Source of the DNA: Halocatena salina | GTDB taxonomy: Archaea; Halobacteriota; Halobacteria; Halobacteriales; Haloarculaceae | Length of the DNA stretch: 64,000 bases | Direction: 5' to 3' | Assembly (NCBI RefSeq): GCF_023115355.1 | Contig: NZ_CP096019.1 | Coordinates: forward strand, 1,984,001 to 2,048,000 | Shown here: positions 9,810-17,533 of the stretch, piece by piece | Numbering within the stretch: position 1 is the first letter of the stretch | Layout of the letters: each line of letters begins with the position of its first letter | Notes under the pieces: model-generated | The model's input: only the letters and a program-made list of their open reading frames with translations | Told to the model about the DNA's origin: nothing | The model's database searches: none | Made by a program: the position numbers and the translations under genes

Positions 9810-10226
9810 CTACAGTTGGTCTGGTGGTGGGAACCGACGGTCATCGTTCTGTCGGTACTCCTCGGCACCAGTAATCATCGGCGTCGACCGGGATGGGGCA
9901 AGCGTATCGAGCCGTGATTTCACGTCGAGGGCATCAAGACGGCCGCGCTCAGCCCGAGCTGATCGAATGGCAGAGAGGTATGAGCGGACCGCCGATACCG
10001 CATCGTCGTACGTCGATGCGTATCCTACCGTCTCCGTCCGAGCCATCCCGTCCAGTTCGAGCGTGTACGCGACTTTCCACCGTGATCCGACATCGATCGC
10101 GAGCGATGGGGTGGCCGTCTTGCTCACTCGGATCGTGATTCGACCGCTCTCACAGGGAATCGGAATCGTTTCCTCCCGTGCTTGTCCGTTGAGAGGACCG
10201 TCTACCCTGTCTGGGGGTGGCCACAT
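9810..10226 (-). CDS. Hypothetical protein
   Basis: A 138-residue protein I do not recognise. The central part (WKVAYTLELDGMARTETVGY, about 50-69, then a helical YDDAVSAVRSYL segment) reads as ordinary folded protein. The N-terminal half suggests beta strands; the C-terminus is polar and probably disordered. Codon use is similar to neighbours. Upstream (10227-10368) is a small intergenic gap with a TGTACA sequence. It may be lineage-specific; existence is likely but not certain. Confidence 0.5.
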   Translation of the reverse strand: MWPPPDRVDGPLNGQAREETIPIPCESGRITIRVSKTATPSLAIDVGSRWKVAYTLELDGMARTETVGYASTYDDAVSAVRSYLSAIRSARAERGRLDALDVKSRLDTLAPSRSTPMITGAEEYRQNDDRRFPPPDQL

Positions 10227-10368
10227 ATCATATGAAACTCATTGTACACTAATAGGATCTATGCCTGCGTGTGCCTGTTATGACATACCAGTAGACATCG
10301 GAAGACGAACAATCGCGGCGTAACTGGCTACACGGAAGGGCTTTATCGCGGGAACGTGTGGGAGCAGT

Positions 10369-11112
10369 GTGCAAGTCGTCGGGTATCGCTCGGATGCCGG
10401 GACGCTTCAGGTGGCGAGTGCCGGGTCGGTCAAGTCGCTTGTACTCGATTCAGGCGTCGAACTCGACTACACGCTGGGTGAGCGCCATTGTGCCGGAACG
10501 GTCACGGCTACGGGCCACACGGCGTGTGAGGCGTCATCGGCACCGTACTGTGAGATCCACGAACGGACGTGGGTTTGTGCGCGCTGTACCGGTACGTGCC
10601 TGAAAGCGGAGATGGACTGCTATGACACGCACGCGGTGTATCTTGCCGCATTCGCGCCGTCAACGTTCAAGGTCGGTGTGACCAAGCGCGACCGACTCCG
10701 GACTCGACTCCACGAGCAAGGCGCAGACCGGGCTGCTCACGTTCGAACCGTTTCGAACGGACGTATCGCCCGCGAGATCGAACAGGAAATCGCTGCCGAT
10801 CTCCCCGATCGGGTCCGTGTGCCCGAGAAGATCGCCGGTCTCGGTCGCTCGGTTTCGGATTCGGCGTGGACCGAACTACTCGCGGCGTACGATCCCATCG
10901 AGACGTTCGAGTTCGAATATGGGCTTGCCCTCCGATCGCAGCCGGTACCGGAAACGCTTCTTCGAGGGGTGGTACGCGGAACGAAAGGACGGATCCTCGT
11001 GCTCGATCGAGACGAGGGAACGTACGCGGTCGATCTTCGGGATCTCGTGGGGTACGAACTCACTGAACGTACGAACAATCGGCATCTCCAGAGCGCGCTG
11101 TCGGCGTTTTGA
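10369..11112 (+). CDS. DUF2797 family protein
   Basis: A 247-residue protein of the DUF2797 family, conserved in haloarchaea and some bacteria and of unknown function. Zinc-ligand-like cysteines cluster in the first 90 residues (CAGTV, ACEAS, YCEIHERTWVCARCTGTCLK). A middle region, AVYLAAFAPSTFKVGVTK, resembles a GIY-YIG-like core: two strands, then a conserved Lys and Arg-rich helix. The start is GTG at 10369; no upstream ATG fits. It is convergent with the Gly/Met-rich gene, with six bases between the stops. Confidence 0.8.
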   Translation: MQVVGYRSDAGTLQVASAGSVKSLVLDSGVELDYTLGERHCAGTVTATGHTACEASSAPYCEIHERTWVCARCTGTCLKAEMDCYDTHAVYLAAFAPSTFKVGVTKRDRLRTRLHEQGADRAAHVRTVSNGRIAREIEQEIAADLPDRVRVPEKIAGLGRSVSDSAWTELLAAYDPIETFEFEYGLALRSQPVPETLLRGVVRGTKGRILVLDRDEGTYAVDLRDLVGYELTERTNNRHLQSALSAF

Positions 11113-11118
11113 CGGCTT

Positions 11119-11568
11119 TTACTGGTCTTCTAAGGCGTCCGCGATGCGTTCGAGTTCGCGGCGCGCATCGTGGAGTTCGTCGCGGACCTTGCGGACCTCA
11201 CGGACGAGCTCCTCGTTGCCTTCGGAACCGGGTCCCTGAGCGCCTGGTCCACCGCTGGGACCACCGCCCATACCGCCCATGCCGCCGGGACCGCCACCGC
11301 CCATCATACCGCCCATCATCTGTGCAAACGGGTTCCCGCCGCCACCCATGCCGCCGGGACCGCCGCCCCCGAACGGCTCTTGGGGTCGCTCGTCGCCTTC
11401 CTCGCCTTCTTCCTCGCGGCGCTGTCTGATCTCCTCGACGCGCTCACGGAACGTTTTTTCCTCCTCGTCTCCCTCTTCACTTTCGGGGGCGTTCTCACTC
11501 TCAGCGGCGGGGTCCTCGGTCGGTTCCTCACTCCTGGATTCGTCCGGTTGTTCTTCGTTATCGGCCAT
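11119..11568 (-). CDS. Acidic, Gly/Met-rich low-complexity protein
   Basis: About 149 residues in three parts. First is a very acidic N-terminus (Glu/Asp/Pro-rich, about 1-45). Next comes a charged helix (RERVEEIRQRREEE) leading into a Gly/Met/Pro block of about 50 residues with repeated GGMGG and MMGGMMGG units. The C-terminal amphipathic helix (EELVREVRKVRDELHDARRE) is likely coiled coil. I do not recognise a named family. The Gly-Met block recalls thermosome and GroEL tails only in composition. The start is ATG 11568 (MADNEEQ); an upstream in-frame ATG at 11592 gives an unlikely leader. Confidence 0.75.
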   Translation of the reverse strand: MADNEEQPDESRSEEPTEDPAAESENAPESEEGDEEEKTFRERVEEIRQRREEEGEEGDERPQEPFGGGGPGGMGGGGNPFAQMMGGMMGGGGPGGMGGMGGGPSGGPGAQGPGSEGNEELVREVRKVRDELHDARRELERIADALEDQ

Positions 11569-11705
11569 GACACAGTTTCTGTCCCGGTTCACAAAAGGAT
11601 GGTGTCTCGGTATCGATCCGATCAGCCGTGGATCGGACAGCTGATCGTGATCACGGCTAGTGACGAATCGCGGGAATTTTATTTACCCGGCACCCTCGGA
11701 TGGGT

Positions 11706-11921
11706 ATGGCGAAGACAGCGACCGTCGACACTGACATGCGTACTGGGGTGGCGATGCTGTTCGGTGTGCTCGGTCTCATCGGGGCGCTCGTGATGCTCAC
11801 AATGGGTCTTACAGAGCAACAACTGCTTGCAGGCTGGGGATTTGCGGGAGCGATGCTTTCGGGTACCGTTCTCATCGTCGTCCTTCACGTGTATGGATCG
11901 TCCGAAATCATTAATCCGTAG
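11706..11921 (+). CDS. Small two-helix membrane protein
   Basis: A 71-residue protein with a short polar N-terminus and two transmembrane helices (about 14-35 and 42-63). It belongs to a type of small conserved haloarchaeal membrane protein without known role. An AT-rich box (about 11676-11687) lies 25 bases upstream, consistent with a leaderless transcript. The ATG at 11700 is also in frame and would add two residues. Confidence 0.65.
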   Translation: MAKTATVDTDMRTGVAMLFGVLGLIGALVMLTMGLTEQQLLAGWGFAGAMLSGTVLIVVLHVYGSSEIINP

Positions 11922-11939
11922 AGCGTCTATTTACCGTGT

Positions 11940-12164
11940 ATGGGAACACTGAATGATGAAGATCAGCGCATTCTCGATTACCTCCACGAGAGTGTCGAGT
12001 CGGGTAAGCGATATTTCCGCGCCAAGCGTATTGCTGATCAGCTCGGCTTGTCTTCTAAACAGGTCGGTGCGCGCCTGCCACGGCTCGCTGATACCGCTGA
12101 GGACGTCGAGATCGAGAAATGGGGGCGCGCACGATCGACCACATGGCGGGTTACGCCGGAGTAG
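11940..12164 (+). CDS. Small winged-helix protein (DUF7123-like)
   Basis: A 74-residue protein with a predicted winged helix-turn-helix: ILDYLHESV, then AKRIADQLGLSSKQVGARLPRL as the recognition region, and a basic wing (KWGRARSTTWRV). It probably binds DNA or acts in a protein complex. The small haloarchaeal family I associate with it is DUF7123, from memory. It begins 18 bases after the preceding membrane-protein gene and could share its transcript. Confidence 0.7.
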   Translation: MGTLNDEDQRILDYLHESVESGKRYFRAKRIADQLGLSSKQVGARLPRLADTAEDVEIEKWGRARSTTWRVTPE

Positions 12165-12197
12165 TGGACTTTTTATCCCGACTGGCGAAACAGAGAT

Positions 12198-12626
12198 ATG
12201 ACCGTCCGGGTAGAGCAGACGTTTGACGTGAGCGCATCCCCCGAGACTGTATGGAATTTCATCGCCGACCCGGAAAAGCGCGCCCGGGCTATCAGCGTGG
12301 TCGACGGGTTCGAAGAAACCGGCGATAGGACTGCGGTTTGGCAGATCGAACTTCCGCTGCCGCTTCTCAATCGCACCATCTCGGTCGAAACCGAAGAAAC
12401 GGACCGTGATCCTCCTACCTACGTCCGATTCGTCGGCCGTTCCTCCGCTGTCCACGTCGTGGGTGAGCATCGTCTCGAAGCCACTGAGGACGGCTCACAA
12501 CTTACCAACCGGTTCATCGTCGACGGCAAGCTCCCCGGCGTCGAACGCTTTTTCAAAGGTAATCTCGAGGACGAGCTACGCAACCTCCGAGACGCGCTGT
12601 ACGCTGATCTGAATCACTCTGGGTAA
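12198..12626 (+). CDS. SRPBCC (CoxG-like) family protein
   Basis: A 142-residue START/Bet v1-like protein with a hydrophobic ligand cavity. The order of elements is typical: an initial strand VEQTFDVSASPETVWNFIADPEK, a central sheet, and a long C-terminal helix (LEDELRNLRDALYADL). It is nearest to the CoxG/polyketide-cyclase-like branch. A TATA-like box (about 12169-12176, TTTTTATC) precedes the ATG by 25 bases, so it probably has its own promoter. Ligand unknown. Confidence 0.85.
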   Translation: MTVRVEQTFDVSASPETVWNFIADPEKRARAISVVDGFEETGDRTAVWQIELPLPLLNRTISVETEETDRDPPTYVRFVGRSSAVHVVGEHRLEATEDGSQLTNRFIVDGKLPGVERFFKGNLEDELRNLRDALYADLNHSG

Positions 12627-12649
12627 CGCTCGATCTGCCACGGACGGCA

Positions 12650-12835
12650 CTACTGCCCGTCTCGCTCGGCCAGTTTGTAGCCGACGAACAGCCCGATGGC
12701 GTTGCCGATGGCACCGTAGATCTGGGCCTTAACCTTCTTTTCGCCTCCATCGCGCCTAGAGAGCCAGTATGCGACCATCACCGACGCGAGGAAGCCGCCC
12801 ACGAACTGTACCCCTTTGCTCTGGTGACTCGGCAT
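12650..12835 (-). CDS. Small membrane protein
   Basis: A 61-residue protein starting MPSHQSKGVQF, with one clear hydrophobic helix (about 10-24), a basic loop (RRDGGEKKVK) and a second Gly-rich helix ending in the charged AERDGQ. No function is known to me. The frame stays open upstream to 13021, but that extension overlaps the start of the divergent nitrilase gene and is Ala/Ser-rich shadow sequence. Convergent with the SRPBCC gene. Confidence 0.65.
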   Translation of the reverse strand: MPSHQSKGVQFVGGFLASVMVAYWLSRRDGGEKKVKAQIYGAIGNAIGLFVGYKLAERDGQ

Positions 12836-12890
12836 ATCCCGGTGTTCCCCACCGGTTGGTATATGTCTTCGGGCAAATGATTTCCCGTAG

Positions 12891-13688
12891 ATGAAGATCG
12901 CACTCGCACAGCTACGGATCGAGCCGGGCGATGTTGCGGGCAACGTCGACCGGGCCGAGGCTGCTATCGCCGATGCCGCTGCTCTCGGCGTCGATCTCGT
13001 CTGCCTTCCGGAGGCGTTCAACGTCGGTTACTTCTCCTTTTCCGCCTACACCGAGCACGCCGAGGGACTGTCGGGACCGACGCTCTCTCGGCTATCTGCG
13101 GCGGCTCGAGAGAACAACATCGCGGTGGTAGCTGGTACCATTATCGAGGATCTCACCGAAACGGATGGGGGACCAGCCGCAGAGGGGTTGGCAAACACGG
13201 CCGTCTTCTTCGACCGGGATGGAACACGGAAAGCGGTGTATCGGAAACGCCATCTGTTTGGGTACGACTCCCGAGAGTCAGAGCTTCTCGTTCCCGGTGA
13301 ACAGCTTCCGACCGTCTCCTTCGAGGGCTTTACCGTTGGACTCACCACCTGCTATGACCTTCGGTTTCCCGAGCTGTACCGGTCGCTTCTGGACGCTGGC
13401 GTGACCCTCGTGCTCGTCCCGAGCGCGTGGCCCTATCCCCGAGTCGAACACTGGGAACTGCTCGCGCGGGCACGGGCGGTCGAAAACCTCTGTTATGTAG
13501 CCGCCACAAACGGCACTGGAGAGTTCGAGGATGCCACACTGCTCGGCCGCTCGACCGTCTATGACCCGTGGGGCACCGTGCTTGCCAGCTCGGGCGACGA
13601 TCCGACGCTCGTTACCGCCGCCGTCGATTCCGACCGCATCGACTCGGTTCGAGCAGAGTTCCCCGCGCTCGATGACCGGCGGCTGTGA
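12891..13688 (+). CDS. Carbon-nitrogen hydrolase (nitrilase superfamily)
   Basis: A 265-residue amidase of the nitrilase superfamily. The catalytic triad is visible: Glu in CLPEAFNVGY, Lys in YRKRHLFGYDS and Cys in TTCYDLRFPELYR. The size and the cysteine motif place it near Nit2/omega-amidase type enzymes, which hydrolyse short amide bonds, but the substrate cannot be set from sequence. It is divergent from the small membrane protein and convergent with the MATE gene, whose 3' end is 11 bases away. Confidence 0.9.
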   Translation: MKIALAQLRIEPGDVAGNVDRAEAAIADAAALGVDLVCLPEAFNVGYFSFSAYTEHAEGLSGPTLSRLSAAARENNIAVVAGTIIEDLTETDGGPAAEGLANTAVFFDRDGTRKAVYRKRHLFGYDSRESELLVPGEQLPTVSFEGFTVGLTTCYDLRFPELYRSLLDAGVTLVLVPSAWPYPRVEHWELLARARAVENLCYVAATNGTGEFEDATLLGRSTVYDPWGTVLASSGDDPTLVTAAVDSDRIDSVRAEFPALDDRRL

Positions 13689-13699
13689 TGAAGGACCGT

Positions 13700-15187
13700 T
13701 CAATCGTCCGTGGCCGGTTCGGTGACAGTCGTTTTCTCGTACTGTTCGCTCAGACTGTCGCTGCGCGTGGTGTGCTGGAACCAGACGAAGGCGAGGAGGG
13801 CCCCGAAAACGTTTGCAACAGCAAACGAGAGCCAGATCCCGTGTGTGCCGAGGATGATCGAACCGAGCCACGCCAGCGGGAGCTGTATCCCGACCACGGC
13901 TACAGTGATCACCGCGGCAGTGAGGGTTTTGCCAGCCCCCCGGAAGCCACCCAGATACGCTCGTCGTACGCCAGTCCCCCCGAACGTGAGCGCTGTTAGC
14001 TGCATGAACGTCGCCGTCGCGTCGATCACGGTGGTATCCGTAGTGAATACGGCGGCGATCGAGCGCGCCCTGAAAAAGGCGACCACACCCAACACGGTGA
14101 GCACGACCGCCATCACGCGCGCACCGTAATGGTTCGTGCGCTCGGCGCGGTCGTGTTTTCCAGCGCCGATGTTCTGTCCGGTCATCGTCTCGATTCCCTG
14201 AGAAAAAGCGATCGCTGGCAAGAAGACCACCGAAAACACCCGCGTTCCGATGCCGTAGGCGGCCACAACCGATTCGGGATACGCTGCGAGGATGAACAAC
14301 AACACGTTGGTCGACAGCGCGACCCCCGTTCCTTCGACTGACGCCGGAACGCCGAGATCGACGAACTGACGACCGTAGCCCAGATCCGGTATCATCTGCC
14401 GGAGATGGATCTCGACACCGCGTTCTCCCCGGAACATGATCGCCAACCCAACCACGAACGCGAGCAGCCGCGAGAACACCGTCGCGATCGCCGCACCCTC
14501 GATCCCCGATCCCGTGAAGCCGGTCAGGGAACGCGCCACGGACTCGACGCCGTTCAGCCCAAGATGACCGAACAGCGGGTTATCGGCGAAACCGAAGATG
14601 AGGATCGGATCGAGTACGATGTTGAGTACGACCGATCCGAACATCACGAGCATCGGCGTCACGGTGTCGCCGTACCCACGCATCAGCGAGATGAACACCG
14701 CGAAACCGAACATGGCGAACAAGCCAAGCGAGATGGTTTTCATGTACGCCGTCGCCGGGGGAATCACGCTGTCTGTCGCTCCTAACACCACGAGATACTC
14801 GTCCACGAAGACGTAACCGATGCCACCCAACAGCACCGACGCGATCAGCGAGAACGTTACTGTCTGGGAGGCGGCGTATTCGGCGTTGTCCTCCTGGTCG
14901 GCACCGATGTGTTGGGCGACGAGCACGCTCCCGGCGACGGATACGCCGAGTGCGAGTGAGAACAACAGAAACACCATCGGGAACGCGAAGCTGATCGCCG
15001 CGAGCGCGGTCGTGCTGTACTGCCCGAGCCAAAAGGTGTCCGCGAGATTGTACGCCGTCTGCAACAGGTTCGTGACGATGATCGGTGCGGAGAGATACAA
15101 CAACGGCTTACCGACCGGCCCTGCGGTCAGATCGAGGTCGTCTGTCGGGTCGACGAACAGACGACGAAGTTCATCGAGTGTGCTCAC
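13700..15187 (-). CDS. MATE family multidrug exporter
   Basis: A complete 495-residue MATE antiporter with about 12 transmembrane helices in two related halves. It has typical signatures such as YNLADTFWLGQ in the first half and GIGTRVFSVVFLPAIAFSQG in the second. The N-terminus begins with a polar helix (DELRRLFVDPTDD) common in haloarchaeal MATE proteins. It is a close paralogue of the partial gene at the left edge, differing mostly in the tail. A long upstream region (15188-15644) carries a perfect palindrome that might be an operator. Confidence 0.95.
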   Translation of the reverse strand: MSTLDELRRLFVDPTDDLDLTAGPVGKPLLYLSAPIIVTNLLQTAYNLADTFWLGQYSTTALAAISFAFPMVFLLFSLALGVSVAGSVLVAQHIGADQEDNAEYAASQTVTFSLIASVLLGGIGYVFVDEYLVVLGATDSVIPPATAYMKTISLGLFAMFGFAVFISLMRGYGDTVTPMLVMFGSVVLNIVLDPILIFGFADNPLFGHLGLNGVESVARSLTGFTGSGIEGAAIATVFSRLLAFVVGLAIMFRGERGVEIHLRQMIPDLGYGRQFVDLGVPASVEGTGVALSTNVLLFILAAYPESVVAAYGIGTRVFSVVFLPAIAFSQGIETMTGQNIGAGKHDRAERTNHYGARVMAVVLTVLGVVAFFRARSIAAVFTTDTTVIDATATFMQLTALTFGGTGVRRAYLGGFRGAGKTLTAAVITVAVVGIQLPLAWLGSIILGTHGIWLSFAVANVFGALLAFVWFQHTTRSDSLSEQYEKTTVTEPATDD

Positions 15188-15644
15188 GTGCCTACGATCT
15201 CCCGACCGCGCCTCGTCTCGGACCGTCTCGATGGATAGTGAAATTGATACGATGGTGGCGACGGCAGTCGTGTCGCTGCGCTCGTCGTGTCTGTGGGTTT
15301 CCCTGTCGTTGAAATGCCTTCGATAAGTATCATACTTCTACTCCGACTGGCCTCCCAGCCAGCATGGTTTTCACCGACTGCTCGGGCGGACAAATACGTT
15401 CCGTGGGTGTGTCACACCAACACAGTATCGGCGGTGAACCACCGATTGATATGTCCCAGTGAGAATGCTTATTATCGTTCGAAAGAAGATTCGAATGCCG
15501 GGACGGCGCTTTTCTCGTCAGACCGGCAATGGACAACTCACCTCCCTCATCGCCCGGTACCGCTGTGATGCCGGCCTCATCTCAGCGGTTTCCTCGTCTC
15601 GGTCGTTCCGTCTTCATCGCTCGCGGTAGATCGCTCGATGGCGT
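15188..15644. other. Intergenic region upstream of MATE gene
   Basis: About 457 bases between the MATE start and the end of the aldehyde dehydrogenase gene. It holds a perfect palindrome at 15325-15337 and two TTCGAA hexamers 12 bases apart (15478-15483 and 15490-15495). A 32-codon frame starting at 15364 exists but is too short and unfamiliar to call. No RNA gene recognised. Confidence 0.5.
15325..15337. promoter_or_regulatory. Perfect 13-base palindrome, possible operator
   Basis: AAGTAT-C-ATACTT: two six-base arms around one central base, 138 bases upstream of the MATE start. Such a symmetric AT-rich site could bind a dimeric repressor, and multidrug exporters are often regulated this way. 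No regulator gene sits beside it, so the role is inference only. Confidence 0.3.
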
Positions 15645-17177
15645 TTACTCGTCTGTCGTGATGTCCGCCGAGAGTCCCTGTGCCATCTCGATGTCCGTGG
15701 AGTTGTTGAGCGTCCATGCGGTTCGTTCGGTGACCGCCTCGATGACTTCGCGCGCACTCGGGTAGCCGTTGCCCGATTTTTTCACGCCGCCGAAGGGAAG
15801 GTGCACTTCCGCGCCGATACACGGGAGATTGCCGTACGCCAGTCCGAGTTCGGCGTGATCTCGGTAGTAGTTGATTTGTCGGTAGTCCTCAGAGATGATC
15901 GATCCGGCTAATCCGTAGGGCGTGTCGTTTTGGATCTCGACGCCGCGCTCGATGTCACCGGAGTATTTCATGAGTGCGACGTGAGGTGCAAACACCTCTT
16001 CACGGATACACCGCGTCTCACCCGCGTCGTCGTAGTCGATCTCGTAGACGAACGGACCGACCCAGTTTCCACTCTCGTGTCCGTCGGGGACCTCCTCGTC
16101 GTCGAGCTCTGCCCGATCGACGAGCACGTTCGCACCCTCCTCGCGTGCGAGGGCGTTGTACTCGTGGAACCGTTCGACCTGTCGCTGTTCGATGAGCGGT
16201 CCCATGAACGTGTTCGGATCGAGCGGATCGCCGACGGCGACGCGTTCGGCCAGTTCTACGAACCGGTCTTTGAACTCGTCGTACACGTCCTCGTGGACGA
16301 TGAGTCGCTCGCTCGACACACACCGCTGGCCCGTCGTTTTGAACGAGGACATCACGGCCGAGTGGACGGCCACGTCGAGATCAGCTTCGTCAGTGATGAG
16401 CACCGCGTTTTTCCCGCCCATTTCACACGCACACGTCGTTCCCGGCCGGGAGGCGACCGTGCCGGCGATCTCGTGGCCCACCTCTGCGCTACCGGTGAAC
16501 AACACCGTATCCACGGTCGGAGAGTCGACGATCTCCGCACCGGCGTCGCCGTACCCTTGCACCATGTTGAACACGCCGTCGGGAATCCCCGTCGATTCGA
16601 ACAGCTCCGCGATGACCTGTCCACACAGCGGTGTCTGCTCGGCGGGCTTCCAGACGACGGTGTTGCCCTCCACGAGTGCGACGGCCATGTGCCAAAAGGG
16701 AATGGCCACCGGGAAGTTCCACGGCGTGATACAGCCGACGACGCCCACCGGCTTGCGACGCATGTAGGCATCCTTGCTCGGAATCTCGCTCGGAACCACG
16801 TCGCCGTGTGGGTGACGCGCGTCTCCAGCCGCCCATTCGACCATGTGAGCGGCCTCAACCACGTCGGCTTTCCCTTCCGAGATCTCCTTGCCACACTCCT
16901 CGGTCACGATCTCGCCGAGCTCTTCCGTCCGCTCTTTGAGTTCGTGGTAGATCTCCCAGAGATACTCCGCGCGGTCGATGTGGGAGAGATCACGCCACTC
17001 CTCGAACGCCTCTTCTGCCGCCGCGACGGCGCGCTCGACGTCAGTTTCCGTTCCCCGCTGGAACGTTCCGAGCGTCTCACCGCTCGCTGGGTTCGACGAT
17101 TCGAACGTCTCCTCACCCGCTCCCTCGACGAACTCGCCGTTGATGTAGTGTTCGTGTACTTCTACCTGTTGGCTCAT
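15645..17177 (-). CDS. NAD(P)-dependent aldehyde dehydrogenase
   Basis: A 510-residue aldehyde dehydrogenase oxidising an aldehyde to a carboxylic acid. The oxyanion and cofactor motif TPWNFPVAIPFW, the general base Glu in CACEMGGKNAV and the catalytic Cys in TTGQRCVSSERL are all present. The C-terminal LPFGGVKKSGNG is typical. Similarity is to the haloarchaeal group related to semialdehyde dehydrogenases; the substrate cannot be fixed. The frame is open upstream to 17357, but family members start at MSQQVEVHEHYINGEF, giving 17177. Confidence 0.93.
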   Translation of the reverse strand: MSQQVEVHEHYINGEFVEGAGEETFESSNPASGETLGTFQRGTETDVERAVAAAEEAFEEWRDLSHIDRAEYLWEIYHELKERTEELGEIVTEECGKEISEGKADVVEAAHMVEWAAGDARHPHGDVVPSEIPSKDAYMRRKPVGVVGCITPWNFPVAIPFWHMAVALVEGNTVVWKPAEQTPLCGQVIAELFESTGIPDGVFNMVQGYGDAGAEIVDSPTVDTVLFTGSAEVGHEIAGTVASRPGTTCACEMGGKNAVLITDEADLDVAVHSAVMSSFKTTGQRCVSSERLIVHEDVYDEFKDRFVELAERVAVGDPLDPNTFMGPLIEQRQVERFHEYNALAREEGANVLVDRAELDDEEVPDGHESGNWVGPFVYEIDYDDAGETRCIREEVFAPHVALMKYSGDIERGVEIQNDTPYGLAGSIISEDYRQINYYRDHAELGLAYGNLPCIGAEVHLPFGGVKKSGNGYPSAREVIEAVTERTAWTLNNSTDIEMAQGLSADITTDE

Positions 17178-17533
17178 GTGGCAATACTTGCACCACCCGG
17201 GTAAAAACTCCCCGGATGAAATTCGGGCGACGTCGTTTTCTCTCGTGTGATTCGTTCCCCGAAATACCCAAGTATCTCGGCTGGCGGGTGAGCGATCGCT
17301 GCTGGATCTGGCTGGTATCCTCACGGATGAAGAGGCTGCGAAAATGTGTGGGGCCATCGAAGAACAGGAATACCGAACACATGAGCGCCTCGATAACCGT
17401 GCCCGGTTGGTCTCGTAATCGACGATACAAACGTTTCCCTCACTATATTATGAAATAAATTGATGATATATTATTATCAAATCTGATGAAAAACCGGGAG
17501 GCTTAAAACACAGACATATCTATCGGGTCATGA
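17178..17533. other. Intergenic region with toxin-antitoxin remnant
   Basis: Between the divergent aldehyde dehydrogenase and the membrane glycosyltransferase. It contains the decayed antitoxin, followed directly by a short frame reading IDDTNVSLTIL before a stop at about 17451. That resembles the first strand of a VapC PIN-domain toxin, including its DTN motif. From 17440 to 17520 the DNA is strongly AT-rich and probably includes the promoter of the next gene. Confidence 0.4.
17216..17418 (+). pseudogene. Decayed VapB-type antitoxin (COG1753/DUF217-like), frameshifted
   Basis: The frame ending with TAA at 17416-17418 reads RLAGERSLLDLAGILTDEE and continues through a charged helix (AIEEQEYRTHERLDN). 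This is typical of the C-terminal half of small archaeal VapB antitoxins. Its N-terminal half is missing from that frame, which is stopped at 17248. In another frame just upstream, DSFPEIPKY (17249-17275) fits the segment that should come immediately before. Together they look like one antitoxin gene broken by a frameshift near 17272-17278. The family assignment is by pattern memory. Confidence 0.5.

Noticed and set aside
15364-15462. Possible 32-residue protein in the MATE upstream region
   Set aside because: Too short, no recognised relative, and no clear promoter or ribosome site; mentioned only in the region note.
15930-17204. Forward frame of 424 codons
   Set aside because: It is the antisense of the aldehyde dehydrogenase, whose active-site motifs are intact. 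Length alone is not evidence.
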